Shown: positions 8,605 to 18,497 of the stretch, piece after piece
How the letters are laid out: each line of letters begins with the position of its first letter
Position numbering within the stretch: position 1 is the first letter of the stretch
Source: Spirochaetaceae bacterium
Lineage (GTDB): Bacteria; Spirochaetota; Spirochaetia; Treponematales; Rectinemataceae
Assembly (NCBI GenBank): GCA_026418115.1
Contig: JAOABY010000004.1
Span: forward strand, 1 to 64,000
Direction: 5' to 3'
Length of the DNA: 64,000 nt
Notes under the pieces: generated by a model
The model's input: the letters and a program-made list of their open reading frames with translations, nothing else
What the model was told of the DNA's origin: nothing
Database searches by the model: none
Translations under genes and position numbers: made by a program

Positions 8605-9597
8605 ATGAAACTGCAGAAATTTCCCCGCTTCCTCGCGGTCGTCATACTCTTCTATGCTGTGATCGAGATACTGTTCAAACTGGATGTCGTGAACGGCTAT
8701 CTTCTGCACATCATCAATCTTTCGCTGATCTATGTGATTCTCGCCACCAGCCTCAACCTCATCAACGGCATCACGGGACAGTTCTCGCTGGGACACATGG
8801 GGTTTGCAGGCGTTGGCGCCTATGTCTCGGCAGCACTCTCAACTCTGGTGTTCAAGCTTTCTCCTTCGAAACCGGGTGACATGCTGGTCTTTGTGGGCTG
8901 CATAGTGGCAGGCGGACTCGCTGCAGCAGTGGTTGGCCTCCTGATCGGCTTCCCTTCCCTGCGGCTCAAAGGCGATTATCTGGCAATCGTTACGCTGGGC
9001 TTTGGAGAGATTATCCGCACCGCATTCAACAACCTTGATGTGGTCGGCGGGCCCCGCGGCCTCCTCGGCATTCCGAAGTTCTCGAATTTTACTACCATTA
9101 TTATTGCTTCGGCACTCTCGGTGGTGGTCATTCGCAACCTCATTCAGTCCTCGCACGGAAGAGCGATGCTGAGCATACGGGAAAACGAAGTCGCCGCCGA
9201 ACTGGTAGGCATCGATACGACACGCTACAAAGTGATGGCCTTTACGTTCGGAGCGTTTTTCGCCGGCATTGCTGGCGGTCTTCTGGCCCATCTCATTCAG
9301 CTTGCGCATCCGACACAGTTCGGCTTCATCAAGTCGGTCGAGGTGCTCATCATGATCTATGCCGGTGGCGTGGGCTCCATCACCGGATCCATCCTTGCGG
9401 CATTCGGCCTGACCTTCCTCTCTGAGGGTTTGCGCCTTGGCATACGATCACTTGCCGATGCGACCGGACTCCCCATCGGCGGTGAGTGGCGCATGGTCAT
9501 CTACGCGCTGCTGCTCATTTTCATCATGCTGTTCCGCAATGAAGGCCTCATGGGCACTAAGGAATCAAAAATCATAGAACTGCCGGAGGTCGAGTAA
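8605..9597 (+). CDS. livM: Branched-chain amino-acid ABC transporter permease LivM
   Basis: This is the second channel-forming subunit, 330 residues, with a polytopic membrane profile. The block LNLINGITGQFSLGHMGFAGVGAY and the EAA-like loop SIRENEVAAELVGIDTTRYK identify the family. An AGGGAGG ribosome site precedes the ATG. Its TAA stop overlaps the livG start by one base (TAATG), which points to coupled translation. Confidence 0.93.
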   Translation: MKLQKFPRFLAVVILFYAVIEILFKLDVVNGYLLHIINLSLIYVILATSLNLINGITGQFSLGHMGFAGVGAYVSAALSTLVFKLSPSKPGDMLVFVGCIVAGGLAAAVVGLLIGFPSLRLKGDYLAIVTLGFGEIIRTAFNNLDVVGGPRGLLGIPKFSNFTTIIIASALSVVVIRNLIQSSHGRAMLSIRENEVAAELVGIDTTRYKVMAFTFGAFFAGIAGGLLAHLIQLAHPTQFGFIKSVEVLIMIYAGGVGSITGSILAAFGLTFLSEGLRLGIRSLADATGLPIGGEWRMVIYALLLIFIMLFRNEGLMGTKESKIIELPEVE

Positions 9598-10370
9598 TGT
9601 CCGCACCACTGCTCAAAATCGAAAAGCTCACCCATTACTTTGGCGGTCTCAAGGCCGTATCTGATTTCAATTTTGAAATTCCGGAAGGCTCCATCTATGG
9701 GCTGATTGGTCCCAACGGCTCCGGCAAGACCACTACCTTCAACCTCATCACAGGTATCTATACTCCAACCGAAGGCAAGATCTCTTTCCAGGGTCATGAT
9801 ATCACCGGCCAGAAGCCTTTCCGCATCGTCCACAGGGGCATTGCGAGAACCTTCCAGAACCTGCGTATTTTCGGCAATCTGTCGGCACTGGACAACATCC
9901 GTATTGCACGACACTACACCACTCGATCCGGGCTCGTTTCCTCCATCCTCCGGATGCCTTCTTTCAAGGCAGAAGAGCGCCAGGTGCGAAAAGAGGCGCT
10001 TGAGTTGCTCGATCTGATGCACCTGTCACATCGCGCGACGGAAAAAGCCAAGAATCTCCCCTACGGAGAACTGCGCCGGCTCGAAATCGCACGCGCTCTC
10101 GCCACCAAGCCCAGGCTCATCCTGCTCGATGAGCCTGCTGCAGGCATGAATCCCAAGGAGGTCGATGACCTGATGCATCTCATCCTCCGTATCCGCAACG
10201 AATTCAAGGTCACGGTCTTCCTTATCGAACATCATATGAAAGTGGTCATGGGCATCTGCGAACGCATCAAGGTCATCGACTTTGGAGAAACCATCGCCGA
10301 AGGCCTTCCCGAGGAAGTGAAGAACCATCCCAAGGTCCTCGAAGCATATCTGGGCAAGAGAGGTGCATGA
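9597..10370 (+). CDS. livG: Branched-chain amino-acid ABC transporter ATPase LivG
   Basis: This cytosolic ATPase subunit powers uptake. It has the Walker A motif GPNGSGKTT near residue 40, the Q-loop region, and Walker B LILLDEPAAGMNP. The ABC signature is modified to LPYGELRRLEIARAL, with Y-G in place of S-G, as is usual for LivG. It is 257 residues, the usual LivG length. The start overlaps livM by one base and the stop overlaps livF by four (ATGA). Confidence 0.94.
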   Translation: MSAPLLKIEKLTHYFGGLKAVSDFNFEIPEGSIYGLIGPNGSGKTTTFNLITGIYTPTEGKISFQGHDITGQKPFRIVHRGIARTFQNLRIFGNLSALDNIRIARHYTTRSGLVSSILRMPSFKAEERQVRKEALELLDLMHLSHRATEKAKNLPYGELRRLEIARALATKPRLILLDEPAAGMNPKEVDDLMHLILRIRNEFKVTVFLIEHHMKVVMGICERIKVIDFGETIAEGLPEEVKNHPKVLEAYLGKRGA

Positions 10371-11074
10371 TGTTGAGCGTCAAGAATCTCAAAGTTTGCT
10401 ATGGTAAAATTGAAGCGCTCAAGGATGTCAGCTTCGAAGTGCCCAAGGGCAAGATAGTCACCCTCATCGGTGCAAACGGTGCTGGCAAGACCACTACCCT
10501 GCGAGCCATTTCCGGCCTCGAGAAAGTCACATCCGGAACTATCACCTTCAAGGACAGGGATATTACCAATCTCGACGCCCACAAGATTGTTCCATTGGGC
10601 ATCTCCCATGTGCCGGAAGGCCGCAAGATTTTCCCGACCCTCACTGTCAAGGAAAATCTCGAGCTTGCGGGATGGACGATCCGGGATAAGGCAGAAGTGC
10701 GCCGCAGGATGGAAGAAGTCTATGACATCTTCCCCCGCATCAGGGAACGGGCCAACCAGCTTGGCGGCACGCTTTCGGGTGGAGAGCAGCAGATGCTCGC
10801 GGTTGGCAGAGCGCTGGTAACAGGTGGAGAGCTGCTTCTCCTCGATGAACCATCAATGGGCCTGGCACCAGTGCTGGTGGATGAAATATTCAACCAGATT
10901 GTCGCCATCAACAAGCGGGGCATTACCGTGCTGCTGGTCGAACAGAATGCGAGCGAAGCACTTGACATTGCCGATTATGCCTACATCCTCGAAGTCGGCT
11001 ACACCACGATCTCGGGCGAAGCAAAGGCCATAGCTGAGGATCAGAGAGTCAGAGAAGCCTATCTCGGCGTCTGA
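10367..11074 (+). CDS. livF: Branched-chain amino-acid ABC transporter ATPase LivF
   Basis: This is the second ATPase subunit, 235 residues. It has Walker A GANGAGKTT, the signature LSGGEQQMLAVGRAL, Walker B LLLDEPSMGLAP and the switch segment LVEQNA, all typical of LivF. The ATGATG start gives two possible initiation codons and overlaps the livG stop. It is the last gene of the cluster and is followed by a strong hairpin. Confidence 0.94.
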   Translation: MMLSVKNLKVCYGKIEALKDVSFEVPKGKIVTLIGANGAGKTTTLRAISGLEKVTSGTITFKDRDITNLDAHKIVPLGISHVPEGRKIFPTLTVKENLELAGWTIRDKAEVRRRMEEVYDIFPRIRERANQLGGTLSGGEQQMLAVGRALVTGGELLLLDEPSMGLAPVLVDEIFNQIVAINKRGITVLLVEQNASEALDIADYAYILEVGYTTISGEAKAIAEDQRVREAYLGV

Positions 11075-11101
11075 TGCCGATGGATGATGAGACACAATGC
11101 A

Positions 11102-11129
11102 GAGAGGCTGCCCTTGCGGGCAGCCTCTC
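11102..11129. terminator. Perfect 12-bp hairpin between livF and the ribosomal cluster
   Basis: GAGAGGCTGCCC and GGGCAGCCTCTC enclose a TTGC loop, between two converging genes. The trailing sequence on the plus strand (CTGTTGT) is only mildly T-rich. It probably ends livF transcription and may also stop the minus-strand ribosomal transcript. Confidence 0.75.
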
Positions 11130-11162
11130 CTGTTGTATGCTGGCACAATTTCGGATTGCCGC

Positions 11163-11333
11163 TTATGCTCTGTTGGCGAGATGAGCCTTGCAGATCTTGC
11201 AGATCTTCGTCTTCTTGCCTTCGATTTCCTGCTCGTACACAACCTTGACGCCGGTGCGGTTGCATACCGGGCAGGTACCGCGGCCGCCGGCCGCTACCTC
11301 TCGCAATCCTTTGCCCCTGTGAGCTTTGGACAT
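11163..11333 (-). CDS. Small four-cysteine zinc-ribbon protein, last gene of the ribosomal cluster
   Basis: This 56-residue protein is not in the ORF track in this frame. It starts at an ATG seven bases after AGGAGG, 22 bases downstream of the rplQ stop. It has two knuckles, CPVC at residues 21-24 and CKIC at 45-48, and a basic N-terminus (MSKAHRGKGL). The pattern fits a single zinc-binding ribbon of the size seen in small ribosomal proteins. Co-transcription with rplQ and rpoA suggests a ribosome or RNA polymerase-associated role, but I cannot assign it to a named family. Confidence 0.8.
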   Translation of the reverse strand: MSKAHRGKGLREVAAGGRGTCPVCNRTGVKVVYEQEIEGKKTKICKICKAHLANRA

Positions 11334-11355
11334 AGGTACCTCCTGCGCCGGCCTC

Positions 11356-11778
11356 TCAGGCCTGCTTCTTGGCTTTGCGCTCGGCTTTGCGCTTTTCGCG
11401 CTCGGCCTTCTTCTCCTCGGCCTTCTGGTCGACGAGCTCGAGAATCACGAGATCCGCAGCATCGTTCTTCCGTGCGCCAAGCTTGAGAATGCGGGTATAG
11501 CCGCCATTGCGCTCCTTGAAACGCGGGCCGATCTCCGTGAAGAGTTTTGCCACTACGTCTTCGCCATAGAGGCGGGCAGAAGCAATGCGTCTGTTGTGGA
11601 CCGAGTCAACCTTGCCGCGGGTAATGAGCTTTTCAGCAGCGCGGCGCGCCTCGAGTGCCTTTGCCTTGGTGGTGATCACGCGCTCGTGCCTGAGCAGGAC
11701 GGTCACCAGGTTGCGAATCAGAGCCTTGCGGTGAGCGGCAACACGATTCAACTTGTTATAGCCGATCTTATGCTTCAT
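11356..11778 (-). CDS. rplQ: 50S ribosomal protein L17
   Basis: This large-subunit protein sits near the peptide exit tunnel. The N-terminus [19 protein letters not shown] and the segment [15 protein letters not shown] are diagnostic. The 140-residue product carries a highly charged Lys/Glu/Arg/Ala tail of about 20 residues after the conserved core. Its start lies inside the 3' end of rpoA, an overlap of 11 bases, so the two are likely translationally coupled. Confidence 0.97.
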   Translation of the reverse strand: MKHKIGYNKLNRVAAHRKALIRNLVTVLLRHERVITTKAKALEARRAAEKLITRGKVDSVHNRRIASARLYGEDVVAKLFTEIGPRFKERNGGYTRILKLGARKNDAADLVILELVDQKAEEKKAEREKRKAERKAKKQA

Positions 11779-12823
11779 CGCTCTTGTCCTTCTTTTCGTT
11801 GAGTATGAGATGGTTCCTCAGCGGAGTGTAATCGGTCATGCCGAGCGTAAGGTTCCACTGTGACAGCTTCTCCTTGATCTCGCTGAGCGATTTCTTGCCG
11901 AAGTTCCTTGTCTTTGCGATTTCCTCTTCAGTCTTGCGCGTCAGATCGCCCACGGTCTTGATGTTCGCATTCTTCAGGCAATTCAGCGAGCGCACCGAGA
12001 GCTCCATGTCTTCGACCGGCATGTTGAGGATCTGCTGCACCTTCTCTTCGATGAGATCCTCGCTCTCACTGCTGACAAGCTTGGATTCATCGAAATTGAT
12101 GAAGATGGAGAAGTAGTCCTTTGCTATCTTGCCGGCCTGGGCGAGCGCGTCTTCGGGATTGACCGTACCGTCGGTCCAGATCTCGAGAATGAGCTTGTCA
12201 TAATCGGAACGGTCCTTCACCCTGGTCGGCTCGATGGAGTACTTGACCTTGGTCACCGGCGTGAAGATGGCGTCCATAGGAATGGTGCCGATCTCTTCGA
12301 TGTACTTCTTGTTGAGCTCGCTCGGCACGTAGCCGCGTCCAAGATCAACCTGAATCTCAATCATGAGCAGCACATCAGGCTCGAGGGTCATCACCCTGGT
12401 TTCGGGATTGAGCACCCACAGTACGCCCGGCTTTTCGAAGAACTTGCCGGTGATCTCGGTCTGTCCGCCGATCTCGTAGGTAAGCTGGGCATGGTCCATG
12501 CTCTCGTCGAGCCTGACCCTGAGCGACTTCAGGTTGTTGAGTATTTCGATGGTATCCTCGACGACGCCCGGAATGGTCTCGAACTCGCTGGTGATGAAGC
12601 GAGGCGTGCCGTTCTCATCGTATCTCTCAATCCTGACCGCAGTGATAGCATAGCCCGAAATCGAAGACAGCAGGATGCGGCGCAGAGTGTTGCCAATCGT
12701 CGTACCGAAACCTGGCTCGAAGGGGAATGCCTCAAACTTTCCGTAGTTCTCGGTCTGTTCGATGGTCGAGTATTCGAGCCCCTTCGGGACCCTGAAACCT
12801 TTCACTAGGTTTTTGGCCGCCAT
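11768..12823 (-). CDS. rpoA: DNA-directed RNA polymerase subunit alpha
   Basis: Alpha dimerises to start RNA polymerase assembly and contacts promoters and activators. The 351-residue protein has the N-terminal assembly domain ([20 protein letters not shown] around residue 35) and a C-terminal helix-hairpin-helix domain ([19 protein letters not shown], about residues 280-300). It lies between rpsD and rplQ, its classical alpha-operon position. The C-terminus ends in a lysine-rich [10 protein letters not shown] tail. Confidence 0.97.
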   Translation of the reverse strand: MAAKNLVKGFRVPKGLEYSTIEQTENYGKFEAFPFEPGFGTTIGNTLRRILLSSISGYAITAVRIERYDENGTPRFITSEFETIPGVVEDTIEILNNLKSLRVRLDESMDHAQLTYEIGGQTEITGKFFEKPGVLWVLNPETRVMTLEPDVLLMIEIQVDLGRGYVPSELNKKYIEEIGTIPMDAIFTPVTKVKYSIEPTRVKDRSDYDKLILEIWTDGTVNPEDALAQAGKIAKDYFSIFINFDESKLVSSESEDLIEEKVQQILNMPVEDMELSVRSLNCLKNANIKTVGDLTRKTEEEIAKTRNFGKKSLSEIKEKLSQWNLTLGMTDYTPLRNHLILNEKKDKSDEA

Positions 12824-12832
12824 TTCAGCTCC

Positions 12833-13468
12833 TTATTTCGAGTACAACTCGACGATCATCTGTTCCTTCACATCGGCGAGGTCGGTGACATCCTGGCGCT
12901 GCGGGTTCATCACATACCTGCCGGTCATCTCGTCAGCATTTACCTCAATCCAGGGCATGACACCGGATTTCTGCACTTCTTCGAGTGCAGCACGGACAGC
13001 ATCCATTTTCCGTGCAGCACCAATGACGGAAATGGTATCGCCCGGCCTTACGAGGTAGGAAGCAATGTTGACACGCTTGCCGTTGACTGCAATGTGGCCA
13101 TGGTTGACCAGCTGGCGAGCCTGGGCACGGGACACGGCAAAGTGCATCCTGTACACCACATTATCGAGTCTGCGCTCGAGCAGGATGATGAGGTTGTCGC
13201 CAGTCTTGCCGGGAAGGCCAAGTGCCTTCTCGAAGGTATTCCGGAACTGCCTTTCCATGAGACCATAGGCACGTTTGAGGGCCTGCTTCTCACGGAGCTG
13301 CAGGGCGTATTCGGACTTCTTGCCGATACGGGTCTTGGGCGCCTTTCCGGGCGGAAGTCTCTTCTTGTTGATCGGACACTTGTCGCTGCGGCAGCGGTCT
13401 CCCTTGAGGAAGAGCTTTTTGCCTTCAGCGCGGCACAGTCTGCATACTGGTCCAATATATCTTGCCAT
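12833..13468 (-). CDS. rpsD: 30S ribosomal protein S4 (zinc-binding form)
   Basis: S4 nucleates assembly of the 30S body. The 211-residue protein begins [18 protein letters not shown] and has a C4 pattern (CRLC followed by CRSDKC), so it is the zinc-containing version. The S4 RNA-binding domain [20 protein letters not shown] is intact. In many bacteria S4 also represses the alpha operon by binding its leader; I did not identify such a site here. It is 9 bases from rpoA. Confidence 0.97.
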   Translation of the reverse strand: MARYIGPVCRLCRAEGKKLFLKGDRCRSDKCPINKKRLPPGKAPKTRIGKKSEYALQLREKQALKRAYGLMERQFRNTFEKALGLPGKTGDNLIILLERRLDNVVYRMHFAVSRAQARQLVNHGHIAVNGKRVNIASYLVRPGDTISVIGAARKMDAVRAALEEVQKSGVMPWIEVNADEMTGRYVMNPQRQDVTDLADVKEQMIVELYSK

Positions 13469-13482
13469 TCTCTACCCCCCTG

Positions 13483-13872
13483 TCAGATGCGGCGAGCCTT
13501 GCGAGGCCTGCAGCCGTTATGAGGAATGGGGGTCACGTCATTGATCGACTTGACCTTGAGTCCCATCACGCCAAGCTGGCGGATGGCCGATTCACGGCCG
13601 ATGCCAGGTCCCTTGACATACACATGCACTTCGCGGAGGCCGGCCTGGATAGCCTTCTGAACCGCTGCTTCGGTCACCGTCTGCGCGGCGAACGGCGTGG
13701 ACTTCTTGGCCCCGCGGAAATCATGGCTGCCCGAGCTTGACCAGGAAATGGCATTCCCGTTCAGATCGGTTACAGTCACGATCGTGTTATTGAAGGTCGC
13801 CTGAATGTAGACGTTGCCTTCATAGACGCTCTTCTTCTCTTTTCTCTTCTTGGTTGTCGCAGCCACGTTCAT
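13483..13872 (-). CDS. rpsK: 30S ribosomal protein S11
   Basis: S11 is a platform protein of the small subunit next to the mRNA exit. The 129-residue sequence has [20 protein letters not shown] and the C-terminal [18 protein letters not shown], both family hallmarks. It lies between rpsM and rpsD with gaps of 9 and 14 bases. Confidence 0.97.
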   Translation of the reverse strand: MNVAATTKKRKEKKSVYEGNVYIQATFNNTIVTVTDLNGNAISWSSSGSHDFRGAKKSTPFAAQTVTEAAVQKAIQAGLREVHVYVKGPGIGRESAIRQLGVMGLKVKSINDVTPIPHNGCRPRKARRI

Positions 13873-13881
13873 GCCCCTCCG

Positions 13882-14253
13882 TCAGACGGCTTTCTTCTTA
13901 TTGGCAACGGTCTTTCTCTTGCCTTTGCGGGTACGGGCGTTGGTTCTCGTCCGCTGTCCGCGTACAGGCAGACCCTTGCGGTGCCGCAGGCCGCGATAGC
14001 AGCCGATATCCATGAGACGCTTGATATTGAGGGCGATTTCCGTCCTCAGACGGCCCTCGACTTTGTAATCGTTCTCGATCACCTTGCGGAGCTCATTGAT
14101 CTCCTCGTTCGAGAGCTCATTGATCTTCTTGTTGGGATCAATGCCGGTTGTCTCGCAGATCTTGAGTGCACTGGTTCGCCCGATGCCATAGATGTAGGTC
14201 AGGGCGATATCGACATGTTTGTTGGGGAGGTCGACTCCCGCAATACGCGCCAT
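13882..14253 (-). CDS. rpsM: 30S ribosomal protein S13
   Basis: S13 sits in the head of the 30S subunit and contacts the 50S subunit and P-site tRNA. The 123-residue sequence starts [20 protein letters not shown] and ends with the basic tail containing [16 protein letters not shown]. It follows rpmJ by 17 bases. Confidence 0.97.
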   Translation of the reverse strand: MARIAGVDLPNKHVDIALTYIYGIGRTSALKICETTGIDPNKKINELSNEEINELRKVIENDYKVEGRLRTEIALNIKRLMDIGCYRGLRHRKGLPVRGQRTRTNARTRKGKRKTVANKKKAV

Positions 14254-14270
14254 GAGCTTCCTCCTGCCCT

Positions 14271-14384
14271 TCAGCCTTGTTTCTGCTTGTGCTTAGGATT
14301 TTCGCACACAATCCTAACCACGCCATTGCGCCGTATAATCTTGCATTTATCGCAAATCTTCTTGACGCTCGTTCTCACCTTCAT
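14271..14384 (-). CDS. rpmJ: 50S ribosomal protein L36 (zinc-binding form)
   Basis: This 37-residue protein is too short for the ORF track. It reads [20 protein letters not shown] and continues with [16 protein letters not shown], so it has the complete C-C-C-H zinc set of standard L36. A GGGGGAACCC-type purine-rich site precedes the ATG. It follows secY directly; adk, map and infA, which stand here in many bacteria, are absent. Confidence 0.95.
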   Translation of the reverse strand: MKVRTSVKKICDKCKIIRRNGVVRIVCENPKHKQKQG

Positions 14385-14436
14385 GGGTTCCCCCTGTCAG
14401 CAAACACGCAATTAAATACCATTCAAGGAAAAATTG

Positions 14437-15756
14437 CTATAGGTTCCTCGAGCGGATGTGGCCTTTGCGGACCAGTCCGTCGTGATGGTGCATCTTCAGC
14501 ATGGCCTCCACCTGCGCCATCGTATCCAGGTCGACGCCGACAAGAATCAGCAGCGACGTACCACCGAGCAGATATGCCATCTGGCTCGGGAAATTGAACA
14601 GCCGCTGGACGAGAGTCGGCAGCAGTGCAATGAGCGCGAGGTACAGGGAACCCGGCAGAATGATCCTGTTGAGCACTCTGGTAAGGTACTCTTCCATCTT
14701 CTCGCTGCGGATGCCAGGGATCGAACCGCCATTCTCCCTGATGTTCTTGGAAATCTCCTGTGGGTTCAGGGTCACCTGGGTGTAGAAATAGGCGAAGAAG
14801 ATGATGAACACCACGTAGAAGAAGTTGTACCAGAAACCTTCCGGCCTCAGCCAGTAGGAGAAATCCCTCAGCCACTTGGCCTGGACACCGAAGCTCTGCG
14901 CGATCTGCAGAGGGAATGTCAGCAGGCTCGATGCGAAAATGACCGGAATGACGCCGGAAGGATTGATCTTGAACGGAATGTAGGTGTTCTGTGCACCATA
15001 CATTCTGCGCCCTACGATCCTCTTGGCATAGTTGACCGGAATCTTGCGCTGTCCCTGCTGCTCGATGACGACAAGCGCGACTACCGCTACGAACATGATC
15101 AGGACCACAATGGCGTACACTGCGTTGATTTCGCCGAGCTGGATTTTCTTGATCAGCTCATAGGTGGCGTTCGGCAGACGTGCGACAATACCTGCAAAGA
15201 TCAGCAGAGAAATGCCATTGCCGATTCCCCTCTTGGTAATCTGCTCGCCGATCCACACCAGGAACATGGTGCCCGTGGTCACGGTCAGCACCGCGACGAT
15301 GGTGTACATCGTCCGGCTGGACATTGCAATTGCATTGGGAATCCTGTCGGCCCACACAGTGACCGAGAAGGCCTGAATGATTGCCACCAGGATGGTCCCG
15401 AGCCTCGTCCAGCGGGCGATCTTGCGCCTGCCGCCCTCTTCCTCGGCAATCGACTTGAGCTTGGGGAAGATGACGAGCAGCAGCTGCATGATGATCTGCG
15501 CGCTGATGTAGGGCATCACGCCCATCATGAACAGTGAGAAGTTCTTGAACGCACCGCCGGCGAAGAAGTCAAGGTAGTCGGTGATGCCATTTCCCGTGCC
15601 GTTCTGGGAAGCAAAATAGGACTGCAGTGCACTCGCATTGATGCCGGGAATGGGCAGGAATGCCCCAAGCCGGAATACAGCGAGCCAGAACAGCGTGAAG
15701 AGAATCCTGTCTTTCAGTTCCTTGACCCTGAAAATATCGACGAGTGTACTAGCCAT
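14437..15756 (-). CDS. secY: Preprotein translocase subunit SecY
   Basis: SecY is the channel of the Sec translocon in the inner membrane. The 439-residue protein has ten predicted helices. It starts FRVKELKDRILFTLFWLAVF-like, has the plug-region segment and the cytosolic loop GIGNGISLLIFAGIVARLP, and a typical C-terminal segment. It is the last gene of the spc set, 19 bases after rplO and 52 bases before rpmJ. Confidence 0.97.
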   Translation of the reverse strand: MASTLVDIFRVKELKDRILFTLFWLAVFRLGAFLPIPGINASALQSYFASQNGTGNGITDYLDFFAGGAFKNFSLFMMGVMPYISAQIIMQLLLVIFPKLKSIAEEEGGRRKIARWTRLGTILVAIIQAFSVTVWADRIPNAIAMSSRTMYTIVAVLTVTTGTMFLVWIGEQITKRGIGNGISLLIFAGIVARLPNATYELIKKIQLGEINAVYAIVVLIMFVAVVALVVIEQQGQRKIPVNYAKRIVGRRMYGAQNTYIPFKINPSGVIPVIFASSLLTFPLQIAQSFGVQAKWLRDFSYWLRPEGFWYNFFYVVFIIFFAYFYTQVTLNPQEISKNIRENGGSIPGIRSEKMEEYLTRVLNRIILPGSLYLALIALLPTLVQRLFNFPSQMAYLLGGTSLLILVGVDLDTMAQVEAMLKMHHHDGLVRKGHIRSRNL

Positions 15757-15775
15757 GCGCTCCTGCCTTCACTGC

Positions 15776-16249
15776 TCACTCGTTGGCCGAAGAACCGGTT
15801 GCAGCAGGAGTTTCGACCTTGCCGCCGGCTGCTTCGATTTTCGCCTTTGCACCAGAAGAAACCGCATCGACGCTCACGGTGAGCGCAATTGCGATTTCAC
15901 CATCGCCCAGAATCTTGACGGGGAGTTCCGGCTTGCGGATGAGCCCCTTCATGAACAGCGCCACAGTGTCGACTGTATCGCCGGCATTGAATTTGGCGGC
16001 AAGGTCGCTCACATTGACGATCTGATATTCCTTGCGGAACTTGGCATTCGAAAAACCGCGTCCGGGCAGACGCCTGTACAGAGGCATCTGGCCACCTTCA
16101 AAACCGGGATAGGTCTTGCCGCCAGAGCGGGACTGCTGTCCCTTGTTACCGCGCCCTGCGGTGCCACCGCGGCCGGAGCCCTGCCCACGACCCACGATGC
16201 GTCTTTTCTTATTCGCACCTTCCGGCGCGTGGAGATTGAAATCCGACAT
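15776..16249 (-). CDS. rplO: 50S ribosomal protein L15
   Basis: L15 is a late assembly protein of the large subunit. The start [20 protein letters not shown] and the glycine-rich GRGQGSGRGGTAGRGNKGQQ are diagnostic. The track also includes a GTG one codon earlier; I choose the ATG at 16249, which overlaps the rpmD stop by one base (TGATG). A short Ala/Glu/Thr-rich tail extends beyond the usual C-terminus. Confidence 0.96.
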   Translation of the reverse strand: MSDFNLHAPEGANKKRRIVGRGQGSGRGGTAGRGNKGQQSRSGGKTYPGFEGGQMPLYRRLPGRGFSNAKFRKEYQIVNVSDLAAKFNAGDTVDTVALFMKGLIRKPELPVKILGDGEIAIALTVSVDAVSSGAKAKIEAAGGKVETPAATGSSANE

Positions 16250-16431
16250 CACTCCACCTCCCGAGTTTCGACGAGATGCTGTACTCTTCGGACCATCCCG
16301 AGGATAGCGGGATTAGCTTCCTTGATGGTGGTCGAGCCGATCTTGCGGAGGCCCAGGGAACGCACGGTTGCCCGTGCTTCGGGCTTCTGGCCGATCGTGC
16401 TGCGCACCAGCGTTATCTGAATCTTGGCCAT
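16249..16431 (-). CDS. rpmD: 50S ribosomal protein L30
   Basis: This 60-residue large-subunit protein starts [20 protein letters not shown] and has the single L30 fold. The track start at 16443 lies inside rpsE; the ATG at 16431 has GGAG seven bases upstream and gives the exact family length. It overlaps rplO by one base. Confidence 0.96.
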   Translation of the reverse strand: MAKIQITLVRSTIGQKPEARATVRSLGLRKIGSTTIKEANPAILGMVRRVQHLVETREVE

Positions 16432-16433
16432 GA

Positions 16434-16946
16434 TCAACTCCACACGTCTTTCAGGGTTTTCCCGCGGTTCTTGGCAATCTCGGCCGCATCGAGGAGCTTG
16501 CCGAGTCCGTCAAACACTGCGCGCACTACGTTCACTGAGGTGCGGGATCCGACGCTTTTGGAAATGATGTCGGTATACCCTGCGCACTCGAGAATGGCAC
16601 GAACCGGACCGCCTGCAATGATACCGGAACCGGGGCAGGCCGGCTTGATGTACACCGTAGTGGCTTTGTACTTGCCGACAACCTCATGCGGCACGGTAGC
16701 ATTCTTGAGGGGAACGCTGACCAATGCTCTCTTGGCCTTTTCCGTGCTCTTGCGGATCGCCTCGGTCACATCATTGGCCTTGCCGAAACCAAAGCCAACA
16801 CGACCATTTCTGTCACCAACCACGACAAGTGCCGAGAAGGAGAACCGGCGGCCGCCTTTTACGACCTTGGCGGTTCTGTTCAGCTGGATAAGCTTCTCGG
16901 TGAATTCATCCCTGGCCTGGCTGTCTTCTCTCTTCGTTCTTTCCAC
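16434..16946 (-). CDS. rpsE: 30S ribosomal protein S5
   Basis: S5 helps maintain decoding accuracy and the mRNA entry site. The 170-residue protein has [20 protein letters not shown] and the later [19 protein letters not shown]. The start codon is GTG, preceded by a GGGGGCG site. It lies 9 bases after rplR. Confidence 0.96.
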   Translation of the reverse strand: MERTKREDSQARDEFTEKLIQLNRTAKVVKGGRRFSFSALVVVGDRNGRVGFGFGKANDVTEAIRKSTEKAKRALVSVPLKNATVPHEVVGKYKATTVYIKPACPGSGIIAGGPVRAILECAGYTDIISKSVGSRTSVNVVRAVFDGLGKLLDAAEIAKNRGKTLKDVWS

Positions 16947-16955
16947 AACCGCCCC

Positions 16956-17321
16956 CTAGAATATGATGCCAGCTTTTCTGGCGCCGTCGGCAATGGCTTT
17001 CACAATGCCATGGTACTTGTAGCCATTTCGGTCGAACACCACCTTGGTGATGCCCTTCTCGAGAAGCCTCTTGCCGATCTCCTCGCCAATCACGGCACCG
17101 GTTGCCACGGTGGGGCGGAGATTTCTGTACTGCTGCTCCATCGTGGAAACGCTGGCGAGCGTGTGCCCGACAGTGTCATCGATAACCTGCACATAGAGGT
17201 GGAGGTTTGATTTGTACACCGTCATCCGCGGTTTTTCGGGGGTACCCGAAATATTCTTCCGCACATGGATCTTGCGCTTTGCGCGCTTGCGGATCTTGTC
17301 AGAAAATTCTCTCACGCTCAT
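16956..17321 (-). CDS. rplR: 50S ribosomal protein L18
   Basis: L18 binds 5S rRNA and brings it to the large subunit. The 121-residue sequence has [20 protein letters not shown] and the C-terminal [20 protein letters not shown], both typical. It lies 10 bases after rplF in the spc set. Confidence 0.96.
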   Translation of the reverse strand: MSVREFSDKIRKRAKRKIHVRKNISGTPEKPRMTVYKSNLHLYVQVIDDTVGHTLASVSTMEQQYRNLRPTVATGAVIGEEIGKRLLEKGITKVVFDRNGYKYHGIVKAIADGARKAGIIF

Positions 17322-17331
17322 GCTATGCGCC

Positions 17332-17874
17332 TCACTTCACACCGGACTTGCCGACTTTCCTGCGGATCTTCTCGTCCTCATACCGTATACCCTTGCCCTT
17401 GTATGGCTCGGGGAGGCGGAGCGAGCGGACCTCGCTGGCGAACTTGCCAATCTTGGCACGATCGATGCCTTCGATGACAATCCTCTGTCCGTTACCTTCC
17501 ACAGTTACCTTGATGCCCTCGGGAATCACGGCTGCAAAATCCGTAGAGTATCCGAGACTCAGCACAAGCAGATTACCCTGCACTTCCGCACGGTAACCGA
17601 CACCATTGATGACCAGGATCCTCTTGAAGCCCTGGCTCACGCCGGTGATCATATTGTTGATCAGGCTTCTGTAAAGACCATGATAGGCCTTCGACTGCTT
17701 GGAATCGTTCTTGCGCGCCACGATTACGGCACCGTCTCGGACGGCGATTTCAACTTCGGGGCGGTATTCCTGTGAAAGCCTGCCTTTCGGACCCTCGACG
17801 TGGACGACCGTCGGCTCGACGGTGACCTTCACACCTGCGGGGATCATGACAGGCCGCGTTCCAATTCTCGACAT
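17332..17874 (-). CDS. rplF: 50S ribosomal protein L6
   Basis: L6 is placed near the factor-binding centre of the large subunit. The 180-residue protein starts [20 protein letters not shown] and carries the C-terminal L6 signature [15 protein letters not shown]. It follows rpsH by 15 bases. Confidence 0.97.
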   Translation of the reverse strand: MSRIGTRPVMIPAGVKVTVEPTVVHVEGPKGRLSQEYRPEVEIAVRDGAVIVARKNDSKQSKAYHGLYRSLINNMITGVSQGFKRILVINGVGYRAEVQGNLLVLSLGYSTDFAAVIPEGIKVTVEGNGQRIVIEGIDRAKIGKFASEVRSLRLPEPYKGKGIRYEDEKIRRKVGKSGVK

Positions 17875-17889
17875 AGCTGTTACCTCGCC

Positions 17890-18288
17890 TTACCATACCG
17901 TGCAGATGAGTTCGCCGCCGACCTGTTTCTCAATGGCTTTCTTGCCGCTGATGACACCTTCGGAGGTCGAAACGATGAGTACTCCATAACCATTCAGCAC
18001 ACGCGGCATCTCGCGGTAGCCGGAATAGATGCGGCGGCCGGGCTTGGAGACCTTCTGCAGCCCATGGATAACGGGATTGTTCTCCTCGTCATACTTGAGA
18101 AAGATCCTGATGATGTTCTCGCCATCGTTCTGAATCTTCTTGAAATTCTTGATGAACCCCTCGGTCTTGAGAATCTTCACGATCTCGAGCTTCAGCCTGG
18201 AAGAGGGGATGTCGACCTTTTCGTGCCGGGCCGCGTTGGCGTTCCGGATCTTCGTCAGCATGTCCGCAATGGGATCTGATACGCTCAT
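17890..18288 (-). CDS. rpsH: 30S ribosomal protein S8
   Basis: S8 organises the central domain of 16S rRNA and in Escherichia coli represses the spc operon. The track ORF begins too early; [20 protein letters not shown] at 18288 follows AGGAGAGG and gives the standard 132 residues. The C-terminal [20 protein letters not shown] is the family signature. Confidence 0.96.
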   Translation of the reverse strand: MSVSDPIADMLTKIRNANAARHEKVDIPSSRLKLEIVKILKTEGFIKNFKKIQNDGENIIRIFLKYDEENNPVIHGLQKVSKPGRRIYSGYREMPRVLNGYGVLIVSTSEGVISGKKAIEKQVGGELICTVW

Positions 18289-18299
18289 TGCCTCTCCTC

Positions 18300-18485
18300 C
18301 TACCAGCTCGATTTCGTCACACCCGGGAGCTTGCCTTCGGAAGCGAGCTTCCGGAAGCACACGCGGCACATCTCGAACTTTCTCATGTAGCCGCGGGGAC
18401 GTCCGCAGATTTTGCAGCGGCGGACCAGACGGGTCGAATATTTCGGCGCTTTCAACGCCTTCAGAATCATTGCTTTGCGAGCCAT
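18300..18485 (-). CDS. rpsN: 30S ribosomal protein S14, zinc-binding short form
   Basis: This 61-residue S14 is the short zinc type. [20 protein letters not shown] supplies the four cysteines, and the ending [10 protein letters not shown] is typical. It lies between rplE and rpsH, 12 bases from each. Confidence 0.97.
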   Translation of the reverse strand: MARKAMILKALKAPKYSTRLVRRCKICGRPRGYMRKFEMCRVCFRKLASEGKLPGVTKSSW

Positions 18486-18497
18486 GTACGCCTTCCT

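Noticed and set aside
14458-15537. 359-residue plus-strand ORF opposite secY
   Set aside because: Shadow frame, His/Asp-rich because it is antisense to membrane-helix codons.
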